A stretch of DNA of 49,986 nt from DAOUTY01 sp964453665 (GCA_964453665.1 CAYVQT010000018.1:1-49986); one strand, 5' to 3'; positions 8,788 through 17,133 are shown, counted from the first letter of the stretch. A program made the numbers and translations. The notes: generated from the letters alone by a model not told the origin.

Positions 8788-9468
8788 ATGGACAAACGGC
8801 AAGACCTCACACTAACAAAGGGAGAACAGGACGCTCTCGTCCTGGTAGCCCGGGGATTGACCAACCGGGAGATTGCAGACCGGCTCAGTACGACAACCAG
8901 CGCGGTCAAGACGTTCATACATCAGGCATGTAACAAGCTCAAAGCGCGAAACAGGATTGAAGCGGTTTTTTTCGCTATCAGGCAGGGTCTCATAAACATA
9001 GATGAAATTTTCTCCCTGGATGAACTGGCCGAGTTGCTTGCCTCACTGGGGCCGGACGCAGTGAGCAGAATAGCCCAATTGCTCAGGCAGAAGCTTGAGC
9101 CGGAGTATCTCCCTGTAAGCAGCGAAAAGGCCTTCGATATCGAAAGGACATCAGACAGCACACTGACCAGAAGAGAGAAAGACGCTCTCATCCTGGTCGC
9201 CCGGGGACTGACCAATCAGGAGATCGCTGACCAGCTATGTACATCCACCAGCACGGTGAGGACTTTCCTGTATCAGGCATGCCACAAGCTGGAAGCAAGA
9301 AACAGAGCCCAGGCTTTTATCTCCGCTATAAAGCGTAAGGCCATAAATGTCAACGAGGTCTTCTCACTTGACGAGATGGTAGAGATACTCGACTCCCTGG
9401 GGCCCGAGGCAATGGATACGGTAGCTCAGAAGCTGAAGCAGAAGCTTGAGCAGGAGCCTTCTCCATAG
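8788..9468 (+). CDS. Tandem LuxR-type HTH protein (two repeated modules)
   Basis: Probable DNA-binding regulator of 226 residues made only of two copies of one module, about 117 residues apart. Each has a LuxR/GerE helix-turn-helix (LTxxExDALxLVARGLTNxEIADxL, near residues 9-33 and 126-150) followed by a conserved tail with FSLDE and SLGPxA. There is no receiver or ligand-binding domain. The modules are also similar at DNA level, which indicates an internal duplication. ATG 8788 was chosen; the frame also allows a TTG at 8764, and neither has a strong ribosome-binding site. It lies 73 bases downstream of the chelatase and ends at a good terminator, so it may share that transcript. Targets are unknown. 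Confidence 0.7.
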   Translation: MDKRQDLTLTKGEQDALVLVARGLTNREIADRLSTTTSAVKTFIHQACNKLKARNRIEAVFFAIRQGLINIDEIFSLDELAELLASLGPDAVSRIAQLLRQKLEPEYLPVSSEKAFDIERTSDSTLTRREKDALILVARGLTNQEIADQLCTSTSTVRTFLYQACHKLEARNRAQAFISAIKRKAINVNEVFSLDEMVEILDSLGPEAMDTVAQKLKQKLEQEPSP

Positions 9469-9476
9469 ACAGCCAG

Positions 9477-9512
9477 GAGTTGCTGCACCTCTAGGGGCAA
9501 CTCACCTTTTTT
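9477..9512 (+). terminator. Rho-independent terminator after the tandem LuxR gene
   Basis: A 7-bp stem GAGTTGC (9477-9483) pairs with GCAACTC (9497-9503), with a loop that can pair further (CCT/AGG), and is followed within three bases by CCTTTTTT (9505-9512). It starts 8 bases after the stop codon and should end the chelatase-regulator transcript. Confidence 0.55.
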
Positions 9513-9809
9513 AATAACGACCCTTCTTCGCTATATAGACAATCAACCAAGGCTACACCTCTCCTCCCATACACGACCCACGCAGGCCATCCATTGTAAA
9601 ATTCGTCCAGGTACTATTACGGACAGTTTCGCTGGATAAAGGAAGAAACCGATAGAGGTCAGGTTAAAAATCAGACAAAAGTTGGTTAAACCCACTTGAC
9701 GTAAAATGTGTCACATGGCAACCTATTCCCACAGGGAATCGCCACTTGCATTTTCCCGGTATATACGGGGCCTCCGCTGAGATTAAAAGAGAGGGAGATA
9801 CTGAGTGCT
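9513..9809. other. Intergenic region without a recognisable gene
   Basis: About 300 bases between the terminator and the GMC-type flavoprotein gene. The flavoprotein frame stays open back to 9708, but those codons do not look like family sequence. A TTGACG at 9696-9701 has no convincing -10 partner, and a 6-bp inverted repeat ATTCCC-ACA-GGGAAT lies at 9725-9739. The promoter of the following gene is probably here but cannot be fixed. Confidence 0.4.
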
Positions 9810-11126
9810 ATGGCTAAAAAGCCGAAGAAATTAGAGGCAGACGTAGTGATAGCCGGGGCCGGGCCCGGAGGATGTGCAATAGCCAGAGAATTGTCCGCAA
9901 AAGGGAAAAGGGTGATCCTCGTAGAAAAAGGCGTGTACAGCAAGATGTTTTACGGCTCTCTGCTCGCCCCTGTGAGATATATGGAGAAGTACGGTTTCCT
10001 GCTAAGAACAATAGAGGGCGACTGGATAGTACAGGGCAAGGGCTTCGGCGGGGGGACTTTGATTTACGCAGGCTCAGCCTTTGTACCACACCCCGAGCAG
10101 TGGCAGCAGTACGGGATAGACCTAGCCGAATATATAGACGAGGCGAAGAAGGACTGCTGGGTCAACAAGACGCCCGATCATCTGTTAGGTGAAGGGCCCA
10201 AGCGGCTCCTGCAGGCGGCGCAGGAGGCCGGCTACCCCTGGGAAGTAATAGATAAATTCATCGACCCCGATAAGTGTAAGCCTGAATGTCCCATGTGTCC
10301 GTACGGCTGTCCGACAGGCGCCAAGTGGACGGGAATGGTGTTCGCTGAAGAAGCGAAAAGGAATGGGGCTGTCTTGCTGCCCAAGGCTACAGTTAGAGAT
10401 ATTATCATCGAAGACGGTGTGGCGGGCGGGGTGAGAGCCAGAGGCAGCAACGGCCAGGAATATGAAATAAACAGCAAAGTAGTCGTATGCGCTGCCGGCG
10501 GCATTGGCACAGCCCGCATCATGAAGAGGTCGGGATTCGACGATGCCGGGAGGTGGTTCTCAGGGGATCCGGCGATCATGGTCTTCGGCTTCTTCAAGAA
10601 AGGCAAGGGCGGGATGCGCGATATGCTGTTCTCTGTCGGATGCCACGATGACGAACACGGTATTACCTTCGCCAACGTAAGCGGTCCAAGATTATACTGG
10701 ATGCTTAACATGATAAGAGAGAAGCCTACGGGTGCCAGAAACGCTCTCCGGTGGGGAAAGGCGATAGGAGTGATGATTAAAATAACGGATGAGCTGACCG
10801 GGCACGTCCTTCTGGACGATAAGGTCAGCAAGCCCCGCACTGAGAGGGACATATACAGGCTGGAGTGGGGTGCAGCGGCTGCCGAGAAAATCCTGATCAA
10901 AGCGGGCTGTGACCCCTATAACATGCACCATTCGGGGGTAATCGTCGGTCACCCGGCTGCGACCGTCAGGGTCGGCGAACTGGTAGACTCCAATCTTGAA
11001 ACATCCGTCAAGAACCTTTACTGCTGCGATACCAGCGTCATCCCCGACGCTTTTGGAGTGCCTCCTACTCTAATAATCGTAGCTCTGGGTAAACGCTTAT
11101 CGAAAAGACTGGAAACCATTATCTAA
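9810..11126 (+). CDS. GMC-family FAD-dependent oxidoreductase with a four-cysteine insert
   Basis: Flavoprotein dehydrogenase of 438 residues. The N-terminus has the FAD-binding GAGPGG motif (residues 16-21), then the GMC-like segment GKGFGGGTLIYAG, and the C-terminus ends with a GMC_oxred_C-type stretch (GHPAATVRVG and DAFGVPPTLIIVALGKR). A cluster C156-x3-C160-x2-C163-x3-C167 precedes the family element GCPTGAK, giving more cysteines than an ordinary alcohol oxidase and enough for a metal or Fe-S site. ATG 9810 was selected because it starts right before the dinucleotide-binding strand, with GAGGGAGA about 12 bases upstream. It likely oxidises an alcohol or hydroxy-acid; the electron acceptor is unknown. 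It stands just before the reductase/dehydratase cluster. Confidence 0.75.
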   Translation: MAKKPKKLEADVVIAGAGPGGCAIARELSAKGKRVILVEKGVYSKMFYGSLLAPVRYMEKYGFLLRTIEGDWIVQGKGFGGGTLIYAGSAFVPHPEQWQQYGIDLAEYIDEAKKDCWVNKTPDHLLGEGPKRLLQAAQEAGYPWEVIDKFIDPDKCKPECPMCPYGCPTGAKWTGMVFAEEAKRNGAVLLPKATVRDIIIEDGVAGGVRARGSNGQEYEINSKVVVCAAGGIGTARIMKRSGFDDAGRWFSGDPAIMVFGFFKKGKGGMRDMLFSVGCHDDEHGITFANVSGPRLYWMLNMIREKPTGARNALRWGKAIGVMIKITDELTGHVLLDDKVSKPRTERDIYRLEWGAAAAEKILIKAGCDPYNMHHSGVIVGHPAATVRVGELVDSNLETSVKNLYCCDTSVIPDAFGVPPTLIIVALGKRLSKRLETII

Positions 11127-11234
11127 ATTTTAGCAAGCAAAGGTTTTCAATTCGAGCAGTATCAATACTACCTCATCAAATATAGATAATCAGGTGCTTA
11201 CTTCCGGTATTAAGAAGCATGGAGGGTAAAGCAA

Positions 11235-12371
11235 ATGGTGACAAGGGAAGCGGAAGAACTAACCAGATTATGCGAAACCCTTTCCAACCCTTTTATCGAG
11301 AGCTGGAAGAAGGAGGGCGGTAAGGTCGTAGGATATCCTTGTACCTATGTGCCCGAGGAAATCATCTACGCCGCCGGTATTCTACCGTTCAGGCTAAGGG
11401 GAACAGGTTGTGTCGGGACGTCACTGGCCGATACATGGCTCGTCAGGACCGCCAACTGCAGCTTCGCTCGCAGCGTTCTCGAACTGGCGTTGACCGGTGA
11501 ATATGATTTCCTCGACGGGGTAGTTTTTAACAACGGGTGTGACCACACACGCCGTGCGTACGAGAACTGGAAGGCCCAGGAAAAAACTCCGTCATTTATG
11601 CATATGCTCCCTGTCCCGCACGTGCTCACGGAGGACGGGCTGCAGTGGTACAGGGAAGAGGTCGCTACTTTTCAGGACCATCTGCAGAAGTCCTTTGGTG
11701 TTGAAGTTAAGGGAAAAAGCTTGAAGGAAGCGATAAGGGTCTACAATGAAACCCGCAGGCTATTGAAGCAATTGTACGAGCTTAGAACAAAGAAAGCCCC
11801 CCCGATTACAGGTGCGGAAACGCTCAAAATAGTTATAGCAAGTGCTTCAATGCCCCGGGATACTTATAATCAACTGCTCAGAGAACTGCTGAAGGAGATA
11901 AGCAATAGAGAGGGTATCTCTGATTATAGAGCGAGGCTGATGATAGTGGGTAGCGTAAATGATGATCCAGCCTTAGTAGAACTTATAGAGGACACTGGTG
12001 GTCTGGTAGTTGCCGACTCGCTATGTTTCGGGGCCAGGTTCTTCTGGGACCTGGATGAGGGAACAGGCGACACAATAGATAGTATCACAGCCCGCTACTA
12101 CTATCATATTTCATGCCCCCGTATGTATGGAGCGTACCCTCAGAGGCTTGATTTCGTGAAAAACATGGCTAAGGAGGCAGGTGTCGACGGCGTTATTCTA
12201 CAAGCTATAAAGTTCTGCGATCTCCACGGCGTCGAGAACGCTCTGCTGGAGAAATCCCTGGAAAATGAAGGGATCCCTACTCTAAAGCTTGAAAGAGAGT
12301 ACGGGCCTTTGGCTGATACGGGTCGATTTCGTACCCGGGTACAGGCATTCCTGGAAAGATTGGGGAGGTAA
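11235..12371 (+). CDS. 2-hydroxyacyl-CoA dehydratase / benzoyl-CoA reductase subunit (BcrC/BzdN/HgdB-like)
   Basis: Fe-S subunit of the low-potential CoA-ester reductase/dehydratase family, 378 residues. Family cysteines expected to hold a [4Fe-4S] cluster are visible at C36 (GYPCTYVPEEII), C102 (NGCDHTRR) and C264 (DSLCFGARFFWD). The length fits BcrC/BzdN and HgdB. The ATG follows GGAGGG. It is the first of four closely packed genes; the next starts three bases after its stop. The family either removes water from (R)-2-hydroxyacyl-CoA or reduces an aromatic CoA ester with two electrons, both needing ATP-driven electron delivery. Two different ATPase genes follow, which favours the benzoyl-CoA reductase type. 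Confidence 0.85.
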   Translation: MVTREAEELTRLCETLSNPFIESWKKEGGKVVGYPCTYVPEEIIYAAGILPFRLRGTGCVGTSLADTWLVRTANCSFARSVLELALTGEYDFLDGVVFNNGCDHTRRAYENWKAQEKTPSFMHMLPVPHVLTEDGLQWYREEVATFQDHLQKSFGVEVKGKSLKEAIRVYNETRRLLKQLYELRTKKAPPITGAETLKIVIASASMPRDTYNQLLRELLKEISNREGISDYRARLMIVGSVNDDPALVELIEDTGGLVVADSLCFGARFFWDLDEGTGDTIDSITARYYYHISCPRMYGAYPQRLDFVKNMAKEAGVDGVILQAIKFCDLHGVENALLEKSLENEGIPTLKLEREYGPLADTGRFRTRVQAFLERLGR

Positions 12372-12374
12372 GAG

Positions 12375-13712
12375 ATGGTAAGAACACCAACGCTCTGGGA
12401 GGAAACGTCGGCTATGATGGGAGGAGTGGCCGCGTTGCCTGAAGATGTCACCGCGCTTGAGGAGCTGGCAAGCAACCTGCCGCCCGATGCGGCGGCACTG
12501 CTGAAGGGATTCACCAACCCTCACTATATTAAGATGTCCATAACAGGTCTGAAAATATTCAATACGGCTCTGACCAGCGTTCTGGAACGACGGGCTCAGG
12601 GAAAGAAGGTGGCGTTCTACTGTTTCAGCTTTCCCCGAGAATTACTCGATGCGATGGATATGGCGCCGGTGTGTACCGAAGCGGCAGGTATTATTCCGGT
12701 CCTGGCCCTGGGTTGTGAACAGTATATAGACGCACCAGTAAATGCAGGTCTCCCGGATACTATATGCGGAGGCCACAAAGCCAGCGTGGGTATGATTATC
12801 GAGCAGGCAGAGATCATGCCCGATGTAATCATTAACGCCGGGCCTGGATCGTGTGACCCTAATGCCAAGCTCCACGAATGGATGGCTGAAACGTGGAATG
12901 TTCCCCTTCTTAACCTCGACGCACCCTACTACCATGATGAACGGTCATTTCAATATTATCGGAGAGAGTTCAGAAGGATGGTAGAGCGACTGGAGGAGAT
13001 AACGGGCCAGAAGGTAGACTATGACAGGCTTCGAGAGATACTCGAAAACTCCAACGAGCAGATTGAGCTTTACTGGGAAATACAGGAGCTGAAAAAGGCG
13101 AAGCCCTATCCCCTTTCGAATATCTATTGCGTGCTGGTTGAATTGATGAAATATATCTGGTCGGGGCGCCCGGAGGCTGTGGAGTATTTCCGAATAGCCC
13201 GTGATACCGCAGCGGAGCTGGTAAGGAAGGGCGAGGGGGCTTTCCCCAATCAGCGAGCCAGAACCCTCTGGACATACAGCGGCGTGTACTATGACATGGA
13301 GCTATTCAGGTGGCTTGAGGAAATAGGGGTGGCCTTCGTTCAGGATTGCTTCGGCTGGTATCCGGATAAGGTCATAGACACATCAACCGTCGACACAATG
13401 ATCGACGGTCTGTCCGACAGAACCCTTAATCAGCCCATGACCAGACAGCACAAGGGGGCCTGGGATGGCCCGGCCGGATGGGCAGAGGATATGATTTTCC
13501 TGGCGAGGGAGTTAGATATAGACGCCTGCATATACTCCGGCAATCTGGCATGTAAGCAGACCTGGGGAGTTTTGCGGCTGATAACAGAGAGAATCAGAAA
13601 CGAGTTAGGGATTCCCACCCTCCGGTTGGAAACGGATATACTGGATAAAAGGATCACCCCGGTATCAGTTATTAAAGAGCAGATCGAAGAGTTCATCTCG
13701 ACTTTAGAATGA
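12375..13712 (+). CDS. 2-hydroxyacyl-CoA dehydratase / benzoyl-CoA reductase subunit (BcrB/BzdO/HgdA-like)
   Basis: Second Fe-S subunit, 445 residues, the larger partner in the heterodimer. Cysteines that could be cluster ligands include C83 (FYCFSFPREL), C160 (GPGSCDP), C325 (VQDCFGW) and C393 (NLACKQTWG). The size is close to BcrB/BzdO and somewhat below HgdA. The ATG has GAGGTAAGAG upstream and lies three bases after the previous stop. In class I benzoyl-CoA reductase the two subunits bind substrate and clusters while a separate ATPase pair injects electrons. The order here (small subunit, large subunit, ATPase, ATPase) equals bzdNOPQ. A dehydratase for aryl-lactyl-CoA or a similar ester remains possible. 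Confidence 0.85.
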   Translation: MVRTPTLWEETSAMMGGVAALPEDVTALEELASNLPPDAAALLKGFTNPHYIKMSITGLKIFNTALTSVLERRAQGKKVAFYCFSFPRELLDAMDMAPVCTEAAGIIPVLALGCEQYIDAPVNAGLPDTICGGHKASVGMIIEQAEIMPDVIINAGPGSCDPNAKLHEWMAETWNVPLLNLDAPYYHDERSFQYYRREFRRMVERLEEITGQKVDYDRLREILENSNEQIELYWEIQELKKAKPYPLSNIYCVLVELMKYIWSGRPEAVEYFRIARDTAAELVRKGEGAFPNQRARTLWTYSGVYYDMELFRWLEEIGVAFVQDCFGWYPDKVIDTSTVDTMIDGLSDRTLNQPMTRQHKGAWDGPAGWAEDMIFLARELDIDACIYSGNLACKQTWGVLRLITERIRNELGIPTLRLETDILDKRITPVSVIKEQIEEFISTLE

Positions 13713-13721
13713 GGAGATATC

Positions 13722-14510
13722 ATGATCATTGCCGGCTGCGATGTTGGCTCGCTAAGTGCCGAAGCTGTCATTATGAGGGATGGGGCGATAATTTCCTCCG
13801 AGATTATCAGGGTTAGACCCAGGCCCGAGCAATCAGCAACCGATGTCATGGATAAAGCATTGGAAAAAGCCGGCCTGACCTACAAAAACATAGAGTACTG
13901 CGTGAGCACAGGGTACGGCAGGGAGAGGATCCCGTTTGCAGACAATAATATATCGGAGATATCCTGCCACGGCAAAGGAGCTCAATGGCTTGTCCCTTCG
14001 GTGAGGACTGTGATAGACGTTGGCGGCCAGGATTGCAAGGTGATCAGGGTTGATGAGAACGGGAAGCTTGTGAACTTCGTCATGAACGATAAATGCGCGG
14101 CGGGAACGGGAAGGTTCCTCGAATTCATGGCCAAGGTGCTGGATGTAGGTATTGAAGACCTTGGGCCTCAGGGCCTCAGCTCGTTGAACTCGGTTGCCAT
14201 AACCAACATGTGCAGCATTTACGCAGAGACCGAAGTGTTGCATTATGTTTATGAAGGGAAAAACCCGGCCGATATAGCCGCCGGTATCAACCGTTCGATG
14301 GCGGAAAGGGTGAACTCGCTCGTCAAGAGGGTTGGCGTTGAAGAGGATATCTGCATAACAGGCGGCGTCGCCAAGAACACCGGTGTGGTTAAGAACTTAG
14401 AAGAAACATTACAGGTGAGCGCACAGAAGCTTCCTGTTGATCCTCAAAGTGTGGGAGCGATAGGAGCATGTCTCTTCGCAAAAGAAGAATTGGGCAACCG
14501 GGACAGGTAG
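13722..14510 (+). CDS. BadF/BadG/BcrA/BcrD-type ATPase, activator/electron-donor subunit (intact motifs)
   Basis: ASKHA-fold ATPase, 262 residues, which drives electrons from ferredoxin to the reductase/dehydratase by ATP hydrolysis. Both subfamily cluster ligands are present: C125 in NDKCAAGTGRF and C164 in NMCSIYAETEV, which in a dimer bridge one [4Fe-4S] cluster. The nucleotide-binding motif VIDVGGQDCK (about 97-106) is intact, as is the late ITGGVAKN loop. The start follows GAGGAG ten bases after the preceding stop. The next gene is a paralogue of the same length, so a heterodimer like BcrA/BcrD or BzdP/BzdQ is likely. Confidence 0.88.
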   Translation: MIIAGCDVGSLSAEAVIMRDGAIISSEIIRVRPRPEQSATDVMDKALEKAGLTYKNIEYCVSTGYGRERIPFADNNISEISCHGKGAQWLVPSVRTVIDVGGQDCKVIRVDENGKLVNFVMNDKCAAGTGRFLEFMAKVLDVGIEDLGPQGLSSLNSVAITNMCSIYAETEVLHYVYEGKNPADIAAGINRSMAERVNSLVKRVGVEEDICITGGVAKNTGVVKNLEETLQVSAQKLPVDPQSVGAIGACLFAKEELGNRDR

Positions 14511-14517
14511 TGATTCA

Positions 14518-15312
14518 ATGGCAAAGCCGATGATATTTACGGGATTTGACTTTGGCACCCTAGCTGCCAAAGTCGTTATAATGCAAGAAGGCTCGATAAT
14601 ATCCTCTGAGATCAGTAAAATTAAAGGAATACCGGAACAAGTAGCGAGCGATGTTCTGGATAAAGCACTCTCCAGGGCTGGCCTGTCTTTGGGAGAAGTA
14701 AACTACTCGGTCAGTACCGGCTGGGGCAGGAAAAGGGTCCCCTTCGCAAACATTGACATTGGCGAGATGCCGTGCCTCGCTAAAGGCGCCAGATTTCTGT
14801 TCCCCTCAGTGATGACTGTGATTGACGTCGGGGGTCACAGTACCAGGGCAGTCAGCATTAGCGAAGCGGGAAGAGTCACTGATTATAATACGAATGATAA
14901 GTGCGCCGCTGGAACAGGGAGGTTCTTTGAACTGGTGGCAGATGCCCTGGAATTGAAATTAGAGGAACTGGCGTCGCTTGCCGACCGGTCAAAAGACCCG
15001 GCCAAGATCTCTTCTCAGTGCTGCGTATTCGCCGAATCCGAAGTTATAACGATGGTTAACGAAGGGCGAGAGCTGGTCGATATTGTAGCAGGTGTTCATG
15101 ATTCAGTAGCACGCAGACTGGCTGCTATAGCAGGAGCTATTGGTATTAAAGAGGACGTTGTCATGACAGGTGGATGCGCCAAGAATAGAAGATTAGCTGA
15201 GGGTCTGGCAAACCATCTTAAGGTCGATATAATAACACCGGCCATTGATCCCCAACTCGTAGGAGCTACTGGAGCAGCACTAATAGCGCAAGATAGATAT
15301 GGCTCCACCTAG
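14518..15312 (+). CDS. BadF/BadG/BcrA/BcrD-type ATPase paralogue with altered GGQD motif
   Basis: Second ASKHA-fold ATPase, 264 residues, collinear with the preceding gene and seven bases downstream of it. Cluster cysteines are conserved: C129 in NDKCAAGTGRF, and C168 or C169 in SSQCCVFAESEV. However, the motif that reads DVGGQDCK in the first copy reads DVGGHSTR here (about 103-110), so the Gln and Asp near the nucleotide phosphates are both replaced. The late MTGGCAKN loop is kept. The subunit may bind but not hydrolyse ATP, giving an asymmetric heterodimer. No strong ribosome-binding site is seen, so translation may depend on coupling. Loss of function is inferred only from this motif. Confidence 0.85.
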   Translation: MAKPMIFTGFDFGTLAAKVVIMQEGSIISSEISKIKGIPEQVASDVLDKALSRAGLSLGEVNYSVSTGWGRKRVPFANIDIGEMPCLAKGARFLFPSVMTVIDVGGHSTRAVSISEAGRVTDYNTNDKCAAGTGRFFELVADALELKLEELASLADRSKDPAKISSQCCVFAESEVITMVNEGRELVDIVAGVHDSVARRLAAIAGAIGIKEDVVMTGGCAKNRRLAEGLANHLKVDIITPAIDPQLVGATGAALIAQDRYGST

Positions 15313-15409
15313 CTACGATGGCCCAAAGGCCAAAATAACACACACCCGGGGTTCCCAATAAACGAACTCTATTTATAAATCCATTAACCACTATAGCTCC
15401 GCAGGAAAG

Positions 15410-16225
15410 GTGAATGACAGCTTGACACCGTTTGATGAGCATATAGAGAAACTGGGCAAATACTTGTCGGACCTGGGGAAGGAAAGGCAATACAGGGAAA
15501 TTAACTGTCCCGCAGGCGTTGCTGAGCTTATAGAAGGCCTGCCTGTACATGTCGGGCCCCAGGACGGGGCCAATATCATACTGAAGGAAGATACGGCAGT
15601 TGAGTTAGGAAATCCAAGCGTAGCTTCGTGTGCTTTCGTCCTGTGGACTCCAAACTCACCGCTGATCAAAGACGGTAGAATTACCCTGGTAGGTCCCGAC
15701 ATTCAAGAAGCAGTGGGGGAAAGCCTGCCTTTCGCGCAGGCGTTGATAGTTGGTGGTTCCGAACTCAAGGAACAGCATCATCTGGTGCTTGAGCAGCATT
15801 ATCTCATCTCAAACCGGATAGAGGGTTATATGGTCAGACTGGCACCTCAGCAGCAGCGGATGTGGACCAGAGTAAGCAGGAAGGCGGTGGAGCAGGGATT
15901 TTCCTTTGAAACTCTGGGAAGGGCATTAATGGCTATCTATAAATCGGAATTGCCTATAATAGAGGCGGCGGAGGTGATCTTCCTTACCTCAAGCAAGGAG
16001 GATGTAAAGGGTTTGGAAAGCATTGCCAATGAGGTCCAGAAGATAAAGAACGATGTATTAAGCAGCAAGTTCGTAAGAAAAGACGACGGATCCTATGAGT
16101 GCACCACCGGCTATGTAGACTGCAGAGATTGTCCGGACCTGGTTATATGTGATGAAATCAGGGGGTTGATCGGGCTCAGGAGAAAGAGTCGGGCTACAGA
16201 GCCCAACCATTCATCCCAGTCCTGA
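15410..16225 (+). CDS. Unrecognised 271-residue protein with C-terminal four-cysteine motif
   Basis: I do not firmly recognise this protein. It has no signal peptide or membrane segment. The N-terminal half has a conserved-looking stretch (GPQDGANIILKEDTAVELG and LVGPDIQEAVG). The C-terminal part carries C231-x6-C238-x2-C241-x5-C247, able to bind Zn or Fe-S. I have a weak impression of proteins annotated as carbon monoxide dehydrogenase/acetyl-CoA synthase beta-subunit family, but no catalytic motif confirms this. The start is GTG with AGGAAAG directly upstream. It lies 97 bases after the second ATPase on the same strand, so it may be an accessory or electron-transfer factor of the reductase complex (inference). 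Confidence 0.6.
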   Translation: MNDSLTPFDEHIEKLGKYLSDLGKERQYREINCPAGVAELIEGLPVHVGPQDGANIILKEDTAVELGNPSVASCAFVLWTPNSPLIKDGRITLVGPDIQEAVGESLPFAQALIVGGSELKEQHHLVLEQHYLISNRIEGYMVRLAPQQQRMWTRVSRKAVEQGFSFETLGRALMAIYKSELPIIEAAEVIFLTSSKEDVKGLESIANEVQKIKNDVLSSKFVRKDDGSYECTTGYVDCRDCPDLVICDEIRGLIGLRRKSRATEPNHSSQS

Positions 16226-16347
16226 GGCGGATGGATGAAAAAATGAAGGGGCTGTAAAGTTATTATCCGAGCGTAAAATCGTCGCTGTTGCAATGAGCAG
16301 GTATAATTTCGGTGAAGGGCAGCCGCAGATTTTAAGGAGATTGAGTA

Positions 16348-17133
16348 ATGGACCCGAAAAATAAGATTTGCATAGTCACCGGAGCGGCGAGCGGTATCGG
16401 AAAGGAAACCGCTATCGAGCTGGCGAGGCATGGCTGTACTCTTATACTGGTAGATATCAAGGAGGACAAGCTGGCAAAAGCCCTTGACGAAGTTCAAAAG
16501 TATGCACCTGAATCGACGGCGGAGTCCTGCGATGTTAGTAACAGTGAACAGGTCAAACATATGGTTGAGACCGTATTTTCGCGCTATGGACACATTGACA
16601 TACTGGTAAACAATGCGGGCACTATGACTGTTAAACTCTTCAGTGAATTGACTGATGACGAGTTCAACAGACACATGGATGTTAACTATGACGGGGCCGT
16701 TTACCTGATAAGGGCTATCGTCCCGATTATGGAAAAACAGGACAAGGGCGTCATAATAAACGTAGCTTCGGTCGGCGGCAAATTGTGTGTGCCCGGAACC
16801 AGCGCATATTCCGCAAGCAAAGCTGCCCTCTATGCCTTCTCAGAAACGCTTCAATACGAATTGAAGGATAAGGGAATCCACGTAGGCGTCGTCCTGCCTG
16901 GTGGCACACGTACAGAGATACACGACAGTGTTTGCAACAAACTGGGTGAATATCAGCGCGACCAATGTAAAACGCCGCCGTCAAAACTCACAAAAGGCAT
17001 ACGGCAAGCTATAGAAAAGGAGCGTTTTGAGACTGTTGTCCCATCCAGCTACAAACTGTATATTGGCTTCCACAACCTGTTTCCCGGCTTGTTCAGGAAC
17101 TTTGTATTGCGCAAACTGCGCCCCTATTTTTAA
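16348..17133 (+). CDS. Short-chain dehydrogenase/reductase
   Basis: Classical SDR oxidoreductase, 261 residues, cytoplasmic, NAD(P)-dependent. Cofactor motif TGAASGIG (11-18), structural NNAG (88-91), catalytic Ser near 141, and Tyr154/Lys158 in YSASK. Asp36 at the end of the second strand (LILVDIKE) suggests preference for NAD(H). The C-terminus is longer and hydrophobic (KLYIGFHNLFPGLFRNFVLRKLRPYF region), as in SDRs acting on lipid-like or CoA-linked substrates. The ATG follows AAGGAGATTGAGTA. It may oxidise or reduce a hydroxy/keto intermediate of the pathway encoded here; the substrate cannot be read. Confidence 0.85.
   Translation: MDPKNKICIVTGAASGIGKETAIELARHGCTLILVDIKEDKLAKALDEVQKYAPESTAESCDVSNSEQVKHMVETVFSRYGHIDILVNNAGTMTVKLFSELTDDEFNRHMDVNYDGAVYLIRAIVPIMEKQDKGVIINVASVGGKLCVPGTSAYSASKAALYAFSETLQYELKDKGIHVGVVLPGGTRTEIHDSVCNKLGEYQRDQCKTPPSKLTKGIRQAIEKERFETVVPSSYKLYIGFHNLFPGLFRNFVLRKLRPYF

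Noticed and set aside
9708..9809. N-terminal extension of the GMC flavoprotein from 9708
   Set aside because: The extra residues are not conserved-looking, and the dinucleotide fold starts right after ATG 9810.
11158..11169. AGTAT-CA-ATACT inverted repeat upstream of the reductase cluster as an operator
   Set aside because: Only 5-bp arms; likely by chance. No convincing promoter could be fixed in the same gap.
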